64,000 bases of DNA from Isoetes taiwanensis (Eukaryota > Streptophyta > Lycopodiopsida > Isoetales > Isoetaceae). Where the stretch lies: positions 919,998-983,997 of the forward strand of contig JAJEKV010000028.1 of NCBI GenBank assembly GCA_021234155.1. The letters are read 5' to 3'. Both the position numbers and the translations under genes were made by a program. The number at the start of each line of letters is the position of its first letter. Within the stretch, counting starts at the first letter, position 1. This document shows positions 1-11,800 of this stretch, in pieces. Below the pieces are notes generated by a model. The model made no database searches. It was not told the DNA's origin and saw nothing but the letters and a program-made list of their open reading frames with translations.

Positions 1-1690
1 TTCCGCCTATAAAAATTTTGGAAGACTCCATGCTTTAACATAGCTCGTGGCCGCCTCCATTATCGTCTCGATTTTTCCTTTCTCTGAGACCCCTGTCACT
101 GAGAGGAGAGTGCCACCGCAAGTTAATTGCCTTTGATTCCCGCCTCTAAACAAAATCTTTAAATTCATCCTGACATAAATACTTCCCTCTATCCGATCTT
201 AAACATTTTAGTTTAGCACCCGTTTCACGCTCTACTGTAAGATAAGCTTTGAAAGAGTTGAATACCTCACTTTTATGAGTTAAGTTAGTACCACTTAGCT
301 TCTCTTGTATAGTCATCAATAAATGACACAAAATAGTATTTTCCACTAGCACTTCTAACTCCCTCATATCCACATACATCCTGAATGCACTAGAGCTAAT
401 TTTTCATTTACCCGCTCACCCCTTTATAGGAAAAGGTTTTCACTTTGTTTGCCCAACATACACCATGACACCTGAAAGTGTTTCCCTTTACTATCATCCA
501 GAACTCTAAACCGCCCCAATAACTTGTGTTTTTTCATAAAACCATATTTTTCAAATTTCCAGGGCTCTAATTCCTTTGATGCCATAATTCCATTGAGTTT
601 TCTCTCTCTCCAACTTCACTTGATAAAATGTTTATACTTCAGGACAAAACTCAAAGCTGCATTTCCAATTCTTGTATAATACTATTTTTCCATTATCAAG
701 AACTATGCACATATGCTTGTCAAACAAGACTTTATAATTTTTATCAACTAGATCCTCAAGCATGAGATTGGGCTTTTTAATCATCCCCTGGTACAATAAA
801 TACATTATTAATAGTAATAATTTTCCCATTTTCTCCTATGAGTTCTTAGCACACCGCAAGCTTCTACATTTTGCTTTCTTTTCTCCATTAGCCAAGCGAC
901 GATCCGAAATTTACTAGTTTCAAGATTTCTTAATATCTTTGAACTTTGCATTACGGATTTTTCTGCCTCCGTAATCTATAACCGCTGTGGATTAGAAAAA
1001 CATTTTCATCACATAAATTTGATAAAGCATAAAGTGACTTTACCTCCCTCCTCCTCGTGAATTTCTTCCTATTACTTAACCTATAGTTGGTTTTGAAAGA
1101 GTAACTCGACGCACCTCTACTTCAGAGGATCCCCAAAAGCCTAATGCCCTTCTTCCCCTTTTTGTATTATTGGCTGTGTGGCCTACTCCTCCAAGCATAG
1201 CATGAATCCACCTTTTGATTTTGTGTACGCCATTTAATATGCCCAGCTTCTCCACAACCATAACAAATTATATCTTTACTTCTTCCTCTTCCTCTTCCAA
1301 AATATAAAATGCTGCCTCCCCTTGATCATAATTCCTTCTAACCTCTCTTTGTGTAATTTCACCTTGTAATACTTATAGCTTCTTCTTTAGTTCTGTATAT
1401 GTGACAATTAAAGATGCAATATTTTCACCAGGGCAAAGAAATACATCCGAGATATAAAGTATTTTGATTGGGCGTAAAGAGGTGTTCTTCTATATCCATG
1501 TTTATTCCATCCATCTTATCAAATACCAACCAAATTTGACCACTTTCATATTTTCAAAGATTCTTAACTCTTGTTCTAATTTGGTGTCTCAGATGCAGCT
1601 AATCGCTCATATTCATTTAATAAATATCATTAACTATATCATCTCGTGGATCCATATTATGAATTGAAGCTTATGATACCATAACCAAGC
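1..1690 (-). mobile_element. Ty1/copia retrotransposon relic (gag to integrase)
   Basis: Decayed copia polyprotein read leftwards. From right to left there is an arginine/glycine-rich gag tail with a zinc knuckle near 1224-1265 (CYGCGEAGH visible, final Cys replaced), a pre-integrase segment at 632-829 (GKIV and DKNYKVLF resemble the usual block before integrase), and an integrase stretch at 146-379 containing the copia-type YLTVERETGAKLKCLRSDRG block. Reverse transcriptase would lie beyond the left edge of the window. Several frame changes and stops show that it is dead. A tRNA-Met-like primer site at 1669-1681 fixes the 5' end of the internal region. The order gag-protease-integrase identifies copia rather than gypsy. 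Confidence 0.78.
1669..1681 (-). promoter_or_regulatory. Primer binding site of the copia relic
   Basis: On the minus strand this reads TGGTATCATAAGC, close to the plant initiator-tRNA-Met primer site TGGTATCAGAGC. It lies directly upstream of the gag remnant, so the 5' LTR should occupy the bases to the right (about 1690-2250), but its ends could not be fixed. Confidence 0.5.
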
Positions 1691-3390
1691 TTTGAAATGA
1701 TAATACCTTTTGCTCGAGCTAAATTCCCTTTGCCTCATCCCAGTTCTCACGATTCTCAGACACCTCTCGGGTTTCCTGATGAACCGTGCCAGCCTTCATT
1801 CTTTATAGATACCCGCCTTTGCTTCCCGGCCAAAGAGAGGACGGACTCACACTGGCTCCAATGCTTTTCTAATTCTCTTCATCTTCCATGCTTGGAAACC
1901 GAACTCCCTTTATACACCTTAACATCACCAATATAGAGGCAAATTTACCTTATTGGGATATCTCCCTTTGGGGCTCTAAGTACTCGCATGTTAGAACCGA
2001 AAACTTTGAGCCCTGAATTGAACCCATGAAACCAAGTTCAATCTTCCCTTTAATACCTCAAGCGTATTATCCACAAAGGATTTACTCAGATAAATGTATT
2101 AGGAGCCCACAAAGGACTTCCTAACAAAGAGCACACACAGAATCAGATTCACACAAAGAGTGTGTCCGCCAATTTTATTACCACACAGAGTATAAAATAA
2201 CACCTACAACCTTGATTAGATCTCCAAAATTTCCAACCGGGCAGCTATTAATGTAAGCTAAGCAAGCTCGATTTCAACAACCGGCCACCACCGTTTAACC
2301 CGTTCGGAACAAAAAGCTCTCCTTTCCGTTCACTGTTCGTAGACTTATTTCTGCCTACTTTCCCCTTTTTTATCATTTCTCCATGTAAACGACGGTAAAT
2401 AAGTATATACAGAATTGCCATCTGCTCAAATTTATCACTTGTATGTATCCATTCCAACAGTAGGACGTGGCCGCACTATTCGGACGCTCACATGGTCATC
2501 GAAGCAGCAAGCTTCATTTATGATTGTTCTTTTATTGTTTGTTTATTTGTTTTTTCTTTTAAATTTATGGGAACTCCGACAAGCGCATGTTAGAATGTGC
2601 TTGCAGTATATACAAGGACTGGGATGGTAGCACAATAGCCCTATATAGGTGGAAGATATGCACAATTGCAAATACAGACATGGCATGTAAAATGATGGGC
2701 ATAAAAAGTAAAATGTTAGGGTTCCTAAATAATGCAATTTTTAGGGGTTCGACACAGCCCAATGTGAAAGATGAGAGATAGGAGCACTTCCGCGGGAAAA
2801 GGATGTTGGCATTTACATTCTCTGTAATTTGGATAGGGATAAAGTCAGTTTAAGGACACGCTCTAAAGGTATTGTGTGACTGCTAAGCACCAAGATCCGT
2901 GATAAATACGAGTACCAGCAAGAACCGTATCCCGGACATCACGCACTACAATATAAAATCCTATCAGCCTCGAAAGTAATAAGTGTGAAGCTGAAGGGTG
3001 ATCTAAATATGCTCAATGTAAGGAAGCTCTAGCTAGATGCTAGCCTTGCTCCAAAAAGCAGCAAAGACAGGGATTCTTTGTAAGTGGCAAAGAAATGCCG
3101 CAGAAAACCAATGACAGCCTATGGATATTCCTATGGTGTGAATAAGTGTGTCACGAAATGATGGAGATGGGATCAAGAAGAATGCTAAGGCAGAGAGCGT
3201 GCATCCCCAAGAACAAAGTGTTGAGGAATACTATGCCAATGGTGAGGCCAAAGAATAAGGACGTAAAACTGAAACAAGATTGTTACAATTCAAATATTAC
3301 GGGAGTTTCCCCGGATACTACCATTTGTGTTATTATCCATGTAAATTAGGGATTCTTTTGGTTAAGTAATGATAATTTTCCTATTGTCCA
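1690..3390. other. No gene recognised; probable LTR and repeat debris
   Basis: The left part should be the 5' LTR of the copia relic. The 12-base string CGCATGTTAGAA occurs twice (near 1987 and 2583). Short open frames exist but none resembles a known protein. Confidence 0.4.
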
Positions 3391-4600
3391 TATTAGTGCT
3401 TGCCATGATTAATAGGTGATTGTGAACTCAGAGAGTAGAGTCTCCGGTAGGAATGGATCCGTGGTGAAGCATTAATATGCCAAATACAGCCTATATTAAG
3501 TATGAGATTATGGTCAGGATAGTATATTCACGTAATTTTATATGTAATGCTAGAATACAAAAAGACTGATCCGAATGTAGATTTCCACAAATTTGAAGTG
3601 TTACCACATTTCCATAGAAATTCATGTGCATCCCTGAATGGCTGTCGCAAAGCGTTTTGATAGATGGGCTATACTTTAGAAAAATTTAATTATTAGATAA
3701 ATTTTCTCTCAGAATTCAAGCTTGGGCTAGAAGACAGTATTGATTACATGTGTTTCAGAAGGATCATGCATCTTGGATCACTACCGGATCAATCTTATTT
3801 TGAAAAGCATAGACCTACTTAGATGCTAAGAAGCATTTGTAGATAAGACATGTTAGTTTCACCCCTTAGAATCGACTATTGTGGACTTAAGATGCATAAG
3901 AGTTCTCAAGTGTGATAGCTTATGCTAGCTCTAGATTGTTTACAGTCATTATGTCTATGGATACAGTGATCATAGAACAGCCAAACCTCATAACCCAAGG
4001 TAGGAGCTTCCCATTCATATTTGCGTATGGGTAAAGCATATATAGCCAAGGGTTGAAATGGTATGCCATGCACCAGAAATTAGATAGTATATATGAGTTG
4101 TTCTCCGTGTCCGTGATGCAAATACTTCTACCATTAAAAGACATGGTAAAGGGGAATAATCTTAAGAGACCTTTTCATGCATTCGCTTAGTTCTCTTCCA
4201 TTACAATTTCCTGCCATTTCAAGGCTTTAACTCAAGCAGTAAACTGTGTTTCTGCCCATGCTTTGATGTTTCTAGTTTATGCAACACCGTGTTGGATCAA
4301 GTAAGATCGCTTCTTTCTCAAAAATAATGGAGATTTGTGATTGGTATGTAAGAAATATTTCGTTGATCACATTGCTTGTGATTTTCGGCTCCAAAAATAA
4401 TAAGCATGGCTATTTTTGTTATAGTAAATGGCTCTTCCGGGAATGTAATTCTGGTCGTTGGATTATGTTAAGGACTCTCGATACGCCTTGAAGAGTTAAG
4501 TCTCAGATTGTAATCTAAATACATACTAATACATAACCCGCTTTAGGTCCCTGAGTATTTAGTTGCCTATATGTAAATGTCAGTGGGAGATTTTGGAAAT
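3390..4600 (+). mobile_element. Ty1/copia relic, 3' end (plus strand)
   Basis: Around 4056-4150 the plus strand reads WYAMHQKLDSIYEL followed by LLPLKDMV, which resembles the start of copia reverse transcriptase (W..AM..E+DS+, then a LP-G motif). A typical copia polypurine tract and LTR start (CAGTGGGAGATTTTGGAA) follows at 4581-4598. Only about 430 bases separate the two, so most of the reverse transcriptase and RNase H is deleted. The LTR should run from about 4591; its far end was not found. Confidence 0.42.
4581..4598 (+). promoter_or_regulatory. Polypurine tract and 3' LTR start
   Basis: CAGTGGGAGATTTTGGAA closely matches the conserved plant copia junction AGTGGGAGATTGTTGGAA, where the purine tract primes plus-strand synthesis and the 3' LTR begins. 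Confidence 0.5.
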
Positions 4601-4760
4601 ATTATAATTTTAAGGATCTAACTCGGGCTTAGGAATAATTAATTGCTAAATTCTAAGGTCGAAGGCGTAATTGATATTTCCAAATAGGAAATTATCAAGG
4701 ATGCAGTCCGCAAATGGATTTGGGTTTTTTGTTTTTTTAATTTAATTTATTTTTTATTAT

Positions 4761-4862
4761 AGAATAGAATGTAATAGAATAGAATAGTTCAATCGAGACC
4801 AACGCCTATATGGGACCCTAAGGAGCTGCAAAGAAACTTATTACCGTCCGGCATTAAAACCC
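4761..4862 (+). repeat. AATAG-tailed dispersed repeat, copy A
   Basis: A run of AGAATAG units is followed by a module with GAGACCAACGCC, TGGGACCC and, further on, TTACCG and ATTAAAACCC. The same order of blocks is found at 29144-29247 and, in shorter form, at 48148-48213. The family is not recognised. Confidence 0.5.
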
Positions 4863-5232
4863 CACCAAGGGTATTATATAGATCGTGGGCATTATAGATT
4901 GTCAAATATATGCATTTAACACTTTTAAAAGTATTGAGTAAGCAAATGTAAAATTATTGCCATAAAATTAACCATTTCTTGGATCTTGGCCTTTGGTAAT
5001 TTAAATAACAGGGATTTTGACATTGTACATATATTTCTTTTGGTAGACATTGCAATTTCGTCACGCTAGGAAAAATCTAATACTCGTGGCAAAAAGCCAA
5101 GAAGCTTGAACTGGAAGGGATGGTATTTTGTTGGTCTGCACTAAAAGGGAACGTAAGGTCAAGGTATTATTCTAATGGCTGCACCTAATTGGAACTGACG
5201 GTATTATCCCTGCCTATTTGCTTAGGGTTTCC
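4863..5232. other. Gene-free stretch
   Basis: AT-rich sequence with no credible open frame; nothing recognisable before the tandem duplication that starts near 5233. Confidence 0.4.
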
Positions 5233-5645
5233 TTGGTTGGGAAGTTGCTTCCTCCCCAATTGTATTCAACAACGTATATTCCTCGAACCCCACTGACTTT
5301 CCAGATTTTAACGTGGCATAAAAGGTGGTGAATCTACTAGCCTCGATGGCAATGTCTATAAGGGTACCATTACTAACATCCCTTTTGATGGCTACATTGA
5401 AATTACTCTAGATGTCCATTCGATTCTCTACTAACAACAAAAATATTCTCATTCCTACTGCTGGCTTTTAATTGGGTTTATTATAACACTTTATAAAACC
5501 ACCAAACTTGTTGGTCCCATAAGCTCTGCAAGCTTCCCTTGGATGTTAAAAACAAATCTATATATCTATCTATCTATCCAAATAAACAAGATGATGGTGC
5601 ATAGAGGGTTGTCTTTTAAACGGCATAAACTTGGAAATAATGATG
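5233..5645 (+). pseudogene. Broken first unit of a tandem gene duplication
   Basis: This 413-bp unit is repeated at 5646-6053. It starts in the same reading frame as the second unit (WEVASSPIV, then YSSNPTDFPDF) but lacks about seven bases near 5310 compared with the second copy, which shifts the frame into stops. It also has deletions near 5420-5450. It ends with a TATC microsatellite and the same AATAAACAAG tail as the second unit. No function is recognised. Confidence 0.6.
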
Positions 5646-5920
5646 TTGGTTGGGAGGTTGTTTCCTCCCCGATTCTATCCAACAACATATATTCCTCGAA
5701 CCCCACCGACTTGCCAAATTTTACTCAACAACATGACGTAAAGGGTGGTGAATCTACTAACCTCGATGGCAATGTCTATAAAGGTACCATTACTAACATC
5801 CCTTTTGATGGCTACATTGAAATCACTCCGGATGTCCCTCCGGATTTCTCTACTGGAACAACAAAATATTCTGTCCTTATCAGTGGCTTTTACTCAGCGG
5901 TTTATTATAACACTTTATAA
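5543..5920 (+). CDS. Unrecognised protein, second unit of the tandem duplication
   Basis: An open frame of 125 codons. The homologous part begins around residue 35 (GWEVVSSPILSNNIYSSN), so the annotated ATG, which lies in the tail of the first unit, may be accidental, and the true coding part may be the last exon of a larger gene. The protein is polar, Asn/Thr/Tyr-rich and free of Cys, with alternating hydrophobic residues that suggest beta-strands (for example GTITNIPFDGYIEITPD). There is no membrane segment. A possible AATAAA poly(A) signal lies at about 5990, some 70 bases past the stop. I do not recognise the family. It could be a real gene fragment, or part of a repeat. Confidence 0.4.
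   Translation: MLKTNLYIYLSIQINKMMVHRGLSFKRHKLGNNDVGWEVVSSPILSNNIYSSNPTDLPNFTQQHDVKGGESTNLDGNVYKGTITNIPFDGYIEITPDVPPDFSTGTTKYSVLISGFYSAVYYNTL
5581..5620 (+). repeat. Dispersed hairpin module, copy 1
   Basis: AATAAACAAGATG followed by a degenerate form of GAGGGTTGCCCTC (here GAGGGTTGTCTTT). Related copies are at 5991-6029, 37101-37140, 56546-56588 (-) and 61308-61345. Confidence 0.45.
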
Positions 5921-5990
5921 AACCACTAAACTTGTAGGTCCATAAGCTCTACGAGCTTCACGTTAAAAATGTATCTATGTATCTATCTAA

Positions 5991-6029
5991 ATAAACAAGA
6001 TGCTGGCGCATGAAGGGTTGACTTTTAAA
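5991..6029 (+). repeat. Dispersed hairpin module, copy 2
   Basis: AATAAACAAGATGCTGGCGC followed by AAGGGTTGACTTT at the end of the second tandem unit. It is closest to the 61308 copy over the AACAAG-TGCTG-CGCA part. Confidence 0.45.
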
Positions 6030-6078
6030 TGGCATAAACTGGAAGTAATTATGTGATTAAAAAGAGAAGGAATCTCGA

Positions 6079-6106
6079 GGGGGTGGGGGCTGGGGGTGGG
6101 GAGGGG
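6079..6106 (+). other. G-quadruplex-type G tract
   Basis: Five runs of four or five G separated by one or two bases within 28 bases on the plus strand. This satisfies the usual sequence rule for a stable intramolecular G-quadruplex. Confidence 0.75.
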
Positions 6107-6288
6107 CAATTGTATTCTATTTAACATCGTAAAATTTTAATAGATTATGCTTGCCCAAGTGTTGTTCCTTCAACATCAAGCTTTGGGATATTATCATTTG
6201 CTTCAAAACTTTACATGCTTGTAACACATGGATTTGATTATATCAATGTGGACTACGCAATTAAGCCTTTTTCTTAAAAATCATGTGA

Positions 6289-6839
6289 TGTTGAAAACAA
6301 ACAAAGAAAATAGTAAAGGAAGTCAATTGGCTACCCAATTGGGCTCAGATCAGGACAAGAAGTTTTTATTTTGCTTCCTCAACAACACTATACATACACA
6401 AGGTCTGGATTATGGCAGAACTTTAGACTATGATAGGCAATAGAGCAGGACTCATGAATCAATAGCACAAGAACTTGATAACAAAATGGAGAAGGCTTCG
6501 AGTATTTATAGGAGAAATAAAGACACCTCTTTTTGATTCCCTTTTGGACTCCGTAATATCTACAATAAAGGGAAGGCGTGATCAGTTAATCGGCCTTCTA
6601 TGGTGCAGGTTGGCTGATCAGATTGTGTTCAGATTGATCAGGCCATTGGCCAGATATTTTAATCGAAGCTTTGGCTATAACAGACGATGGCCCGTTATAA
6701 GCCACATTATTATTTAGACAACTCATAGCTAAGCTTAGCTATTATAAATGATTCCCATTTATAACCCATATAGGATATCGCCAAGCTAAATACTTGTTCA
6801 GCATGAGCAGCTCCCCTGAGCTGGCGTAAGGCTATAACA
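6289..6839 (-). mobile_element. Ty3/gypsy 3' LTR
   Basis: On the plus strand it runs from TGTTGAAAAC to GGCTATAACA, giving TGTT...AACA ends. Read on the minus strand it contains, in order, a TATAAATA promoter near 6495-6510, a likely transcript start, and an AATAAA signal near 6370. The purine tract AAGATGGGAAGGAT abuts its start (6840-6853), and gypsy integrase lies further upstream, so this is the 3' LTR of a minus-strand element. Length about 551 bp. Confidence 0.68.
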
Positions 6840-6853
6840 ATCCTTCCCATCTT
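6840..6853 (-). promoter_or_regulatory. Polypurine tract of the gypsy element
   Basis: Minus-strand AAGATGGGAAGGAT sits directly against the LTR start TGTTATAGCC, as expected for the plus-strand primer of an LTR retrotransposon. Confidence 0.6.
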
Positions 6854-8860
6854 AAGATTGAAGGTCCGCATCAATTTCGAGGAAAAAAATTTATTCACCA
6901 TAATTCGTTTAAGGATGGTCATTCTAGTTCCAGTTTGGCACCTCCTCGTCCTGTCATCCTTGATGTTAGGAGGTTCTGAACACTAAAAATTAAATATAGG
7001 TTAGAACATCCTCCATACAAATGCAAACGTGGGCATTCTCACCAACTTTGTCATCAATTTGAAATGGACCATATAAGCTTGCAATTTATCTCATTTCGTA
7101 TTGCAGGAGGGCTTTTCTTGCATGGTTGGATCTATGATTCCTGGCACGTATTGTAAAAACTGTATATTTTGCCATGTTTGAGAAAGGTCAAGTTTGGAAT
7201 ATGCATTTAAAGGTCAAGTTTTCATTTTTGAATATTTTGGATGGTTTTTTTTTTCAATGGTTCAAAGAAAGAAAGAAATGTTGCGAATTTTAGAATCTGG
7301 CTGGGTGCAAACACTATGGTTGTGTTGCACTCCCATGCCGAAAGGAACGGGGTTTGTAGTTTCTGGCAGGTGATGAGCGCAATGGTGGGGGTTTGTGATT
7401 CGATGAAGCGGGGTTATGCAGAGCAAACCATAGTTTTCTGGGGCCCAGCCAAGGGCACATGGTTTTCTTTGTTTCCTTCTTTCGCACAGGGGCTTCCTGC
7501 TTTCTTTGTTTCTTGCTTTCTTGCTTCTTTCTTTTGCATAGGGTGGTAGGAAATACCTATCTCCTCTATTTGATTCCCTAGCCATCACTAGCACATGATT
7601 CATTCCGGACTCCTCCACATCACTAGTTTTATTCCCGCAGGCCATGCTAGTGATTCATTCAGGAGGTCTGTGATGATCGATGCACGATTGGTTCTTTTTT
7701 ATTTTTTTTTCTTTTTCCACCATAACTTTGATCTGGACCATTGAGACTGAAATGCATGTTTCTTCTCAAAATTCTAATAACCTTTGATTTGGAATATAAC
7801 ATAGAATATTCGCCAAATCCAAGGTCCGAACTAAAAGATGCAAAATAATCTCATAAAGATGCAAATAAATGATTAGATTGAACGAATATGCCTAATCTAG
7901 GAGCCAGTTTTACGTACCTATTACTCATTTTTCCATAGGCATTTCTTACGTAGATGTATCCAAACTCATTGACCTTTTGCGTAATCAACTTTTCTTCGTT
8001 TCATGCAAGTTTAGAAATCATTAACTCTTGGCTTTTTCAAGTACGGGCTTTTACTTCCTGTAAAATGCCTGCAAAGTCTCTTATTGCTTCATCTGAAGCT
8101 GGCATTTCACCTCCTAATTTCGTAATTGGAGATTCCAAAGAATATCTATACACCACTTTAAAAGGAGTTCTCTGGGTAACTGAATGAATGGTATTATTGC
8201 ATGCAAATACTAAAGATAAAGATATTCTTCCCATTGACTTTGCCTTTTTGCAATATAGGATGACACGGTTGATAACCTCAATTTGGCCATCCATTTGGGG
8301 ATTATAGGCTGTGGAAAACTTTAAAATTGTGCTTAGATTCTTCATGAGTCCTAACCACATTCGACAACAAAATAATAAATCCCTATTCGTTATGATTGCT
8401 CAGGCATTCCATAAATCTGGAGTATCTCCTTCATGAAAATTTTGCTTGCTTGAGGAGCTGTTATGCTTGATTCACACAGAGGAAAATGAACCTATGGACA
8501 ACATGTCTACAACTGTCAATCCAATTATTGTTAAGTGAGCTTTTAATCTGGTAACCCTTTGGATGTCTTCATAGTGATGTGCTTGCTGTTTCAAGAATCA
8601 AATAGCAATGAAAAATCCTCGGCTGGGTTTATAGAAGCGCATTTGTTGGCAGGCAACACAAGCTTCTATACAACTTTTAACATTCCCTTTCAAGCTTAGG
8701 CCAATAAAAAAATCTTTTCACAGTGGTCAGGATAGCTTGAATGCCTTTGTGTCCAGAATATGGAGGTTCACAACATTCCTGTATCATTCTTGATCTATAT
8801 ACATGCTATAATACATGTACAATTCCTCAGATAAAAGTAAACGACAGGGAATCCTATAAT
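6854..8860 (-). mobile_element. Ty3/gypsy internal region with integrase
   Basis: The best part is 8037-8700. It shows the integrase zinc-finger cysteines (CIEACVACQQMRFYKP near 8630-8680), stop-ridden core sequence, and then FSTAYNPQMDGQIEVINRVI, a clear match to the gypsy block FSTAYHPQTDGQTE. The core continues to ACNNTIHSVTQRTPF near 8150-8200. The part between about 7160 and 7950 shows no gypsy similarity and may be a later insertion. No 5' LTR was found on the right. Stops and frameshifts make the element inactive. Confidence 0.75.
7160..7950. other. Unassigned segment inside the gypsy relic
   Basis: Contains two open frames of over 100 codons on opposite strands (7241-7549 + and 7262-7645 -), neither resembling a known protein. 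A string AAAGGTCAAGTTT is repeated at about 7184 and 7208. The base composition is more GC-rich than the flanks, which suggests inserted foreign repeat DNA. Confidence 0.3.
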
Positions 8861-11800
8861 TTTACTTAGAGGATCTCAACCAGTTTTTTCCTGACCATAG
8901 AGTAAAGAAATAACAACAAAGAAAGGTTTATATTTCGCTTCCTGGCTCTGGTTCTACCATCCCCAATCCAACAAAAAACTATTCAACTACAGAAGGGAAA
9001 ACAAATTCTCGATTCAATGAATGGGGTCTATAGATATGTTGGGCCTGACATTGGCAATATGAGGGTATCATTCCTCTATCCACAATATAAACAAGATTGC
9101 GACAAACTGAGTTTTAATCATCAAAGGAGAGCAAAAGGAACGGTTCCTTTACATTCCCTTTATTTTTTTACAAAAGGTAAAATGAGGTTATTTAAAAAAA
9201 AGGGTGCATGAAGTTGTATTTGAACCCCCCTTCCAAAAAAAAAAATGACTAATTTTTATGGAACGCATAGAAATGACTCTTTTTAATGTGTCATTTTCCT
9301 TGCAAAATGTAATTTTCTTCAAGTATGTTTTCGTGAGAAAACCACCACCAATTTAAGAGGGTATAATATTGAACAAGAAATTGAAGTAAATCTTGTAATT
9401 GAAATTGTAGTATTCTCAAAATGTGATGATAAAACCAAGGAAGCCTTCATAAAAATGCTACAATAAACTCAGCTTGATGTGCCAGGTAGCCTCTTTGTGG
9501 AGCCTTCGCCCATGCTACATCAGCCTAGGGGCCTTTAGGACAAGGGACAAATAATTTCTATTCTATTCCATTCTATTCTATTTCATTCTATTCTATTCTA
9601 TTCTATCTCTATTTCACATGCAAAATTTAGAGCCCTTTTAAGACAGCCATGTGCCAAAAAGTAAGGAGGGAGTGACGAGAGGATCCACAAAGACATCATC
9701 ATGTTCATTTATGCCATCCCTATCACCTTCACTTCTTTCTAATCACACACTGGAAGAAGTGCCTTGAGTTGCCTTCTCCCTTATCACTTTATCAAATGAT
9801 GGTGAAGCATTGCCACCACTTAATTCTATTCTTCATCCTCTTCCTCGTAACAGCAAGCCTTTTAAGCAAATTGATAGTCCTCCCGGCGACCATTGTCGAT
9901 TTCAATTTAAAACTGGTAGCACAATATAGTCACGCCATTAAGGTTTATAGGCCTATCCCTGCATAATCCACTTTCTCGACTTTCTCCCTTTCCTTCTTCT
10001 TTGGCTTCTATTTCTAACTCATATCTACTCAAAAGCAATTTTTTAAGCGTAAGCTGTGGGCCAATGAATCTTTGAGTTTAGTGACTAAGCCTTCCTCCCT
10101 TTGATCAGACAAGTACTTTTTGCTATTCAGAAGATCGACCTTTGTCATCCTCCCCTCACTGAAGAGCAATTAGCATACCTTTGCAATTTCGATATTACCA
10201 GGCTCATTCCTGCCTTGGTCCGCAGGCCATGACTCATCCTCGCCTTCTTCTACTACAAAGTAATGTAGCCTTGCTTGACCCTCGCTTTGAGTCGGGTTGA
10301 TGGAAGGTGTTAGGCCATTGAAATGATTCTGCAACTGCCTTAGAGCTATGTTTTGTACAACAATTTTCTGTTCGAGAAAGAAATTTCTCCACCACATCCA
10401 TCTTCAAAAAAGTATCACTTAAAGTTCTGAGGGAAATTCCATTTCGTTTCGCATGGCTTTAAGGATGACACTGGGTACTTTCCGGGCTGACCTCTTAGGA
10501 TTTTGAGAGGAAGTTGTTCTGACTGCCTTCTACAGTGAAGAAGTGTCCGGAATATATTTTATGGAAGCCGCACTTCCTCGATGGACTCCAAATTCCCACT
10601 GTGGTGTACTTCTTTTCCCTCAGAAGAAGCTTTGTCCATCCTTCAAGCAGAACTTGGATGTGATGCTGAAAGATGAGATTATTCAACTTGTTCACAGCCT
10701 TGTTCTCTCGTCCGGAATCGCTGAGAAAACAACCTCTCCTCAAACCTGCCAGCCTTTAAGAAGCTCTCCAATCCACCGGAATGGAGTAAGTAATCTTCAC
10801 ACTCCGAATCCAAAGTAGAAGAGAAAGCCTCTTCCTTCCTAAGGCTTACGTAGTAACCATTGAACATTTGGTCAACTGACGTGGAGTGTATTTGGCATAA
10901 GTAAGAACTGAAGCCTACTTTCTAAAGATCCCTAGCCTACACAAGTAGCAAAGTGTTCGATTCTGTTCTCCCTTGTAGTATTGCTGTTGCGTGTAGAGCA
11001 TTGGTGGTAATTGCTCTTGCCTCTACTGTGACCTTTGTTAAGAATTGTAATTGTGGAGGGTCTCTATCAATTAAGTTTTGATAATGCCAAAAAATATTTC
11101 TCAGACTTTAGAATTTCCCGAACATCTCATAACTCCTACAAGGTGGACCTTAACAAAACGTTCCTCTGGCACATCTTTAGGAATGTTCAAGAAATGTGAC
11201 TGGAATTTGGAAGACCATGCCATTGCCCTGAGCACATCCATCCGCTTATTCTCGATGTTCTCGATTATGGGTTGGCAGTCTGCCCACAACAATCTGCCCA
11301 CCAACCTCCTAATTATGCCGGGTAGCGGCGTCAATCCTCCTCCCACTGCACTATAAGCCCATGTGATAGGCATTGCTACATCTATCAGTCCCTGTTGTCT
11401 CGCTTCACCTGCCTGCTGCATTCGGCCCTCAGGCCCCGGCCATCCAAGCTATGACAATATGGTCTCCCTTCTCTATCTCTGCATACTCGACATAGACACA
11501 ACTCACACCTATTCACGTGCAATGCATCCCGTGACTCACTCTCGCCTTGCATCTCACCAGCAAAGATCTTTCCTCGCTAGTACTATTCAAAACCAATCTA
11601 AAACACGTAGAATGAAGTTTTTCTCAATTGGTGCTCCATGTCGCATCACCGACCGGGTAAGATCCATACCAAGCTGCCGGACTCCATGCGATGTCCTTTT
11701 CACCTAACACGACCGTGGTCACAGCTGTGTGTCAGCTTCCTCCGGGAATCATAACAATTACTTCTTTCTTCGAACCATTGAAACTAATTCAATTTAACCG

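Larger units (their letters stand above)
5233..6053 (+). repeat. 413-bp tandem duplication (two units)
   Basis: The string TTGGTTGGGA begins the units at 5233 and 5646. Similarity continues through the coding part, the GGTCC-ATAAGCTCT block, a TATC microsatellite and the AATAAACAAGATG tail. The units differ by scattered substitutions and small deletions, so the duplication is not recent. Confidence 0.85.

Noticed and set aside
7241-7645. Overlapping frames over 100 codons on both strands
   Set aside because: Both strands open in a GC-richer patch without motifs; treated as non-coding inserted DNA.
9017-9211. 64-codon frame starting MNGVYRYVGPDIG
   Set aside because: Ends in a Lys-run low-complexity region; no homology pattern.
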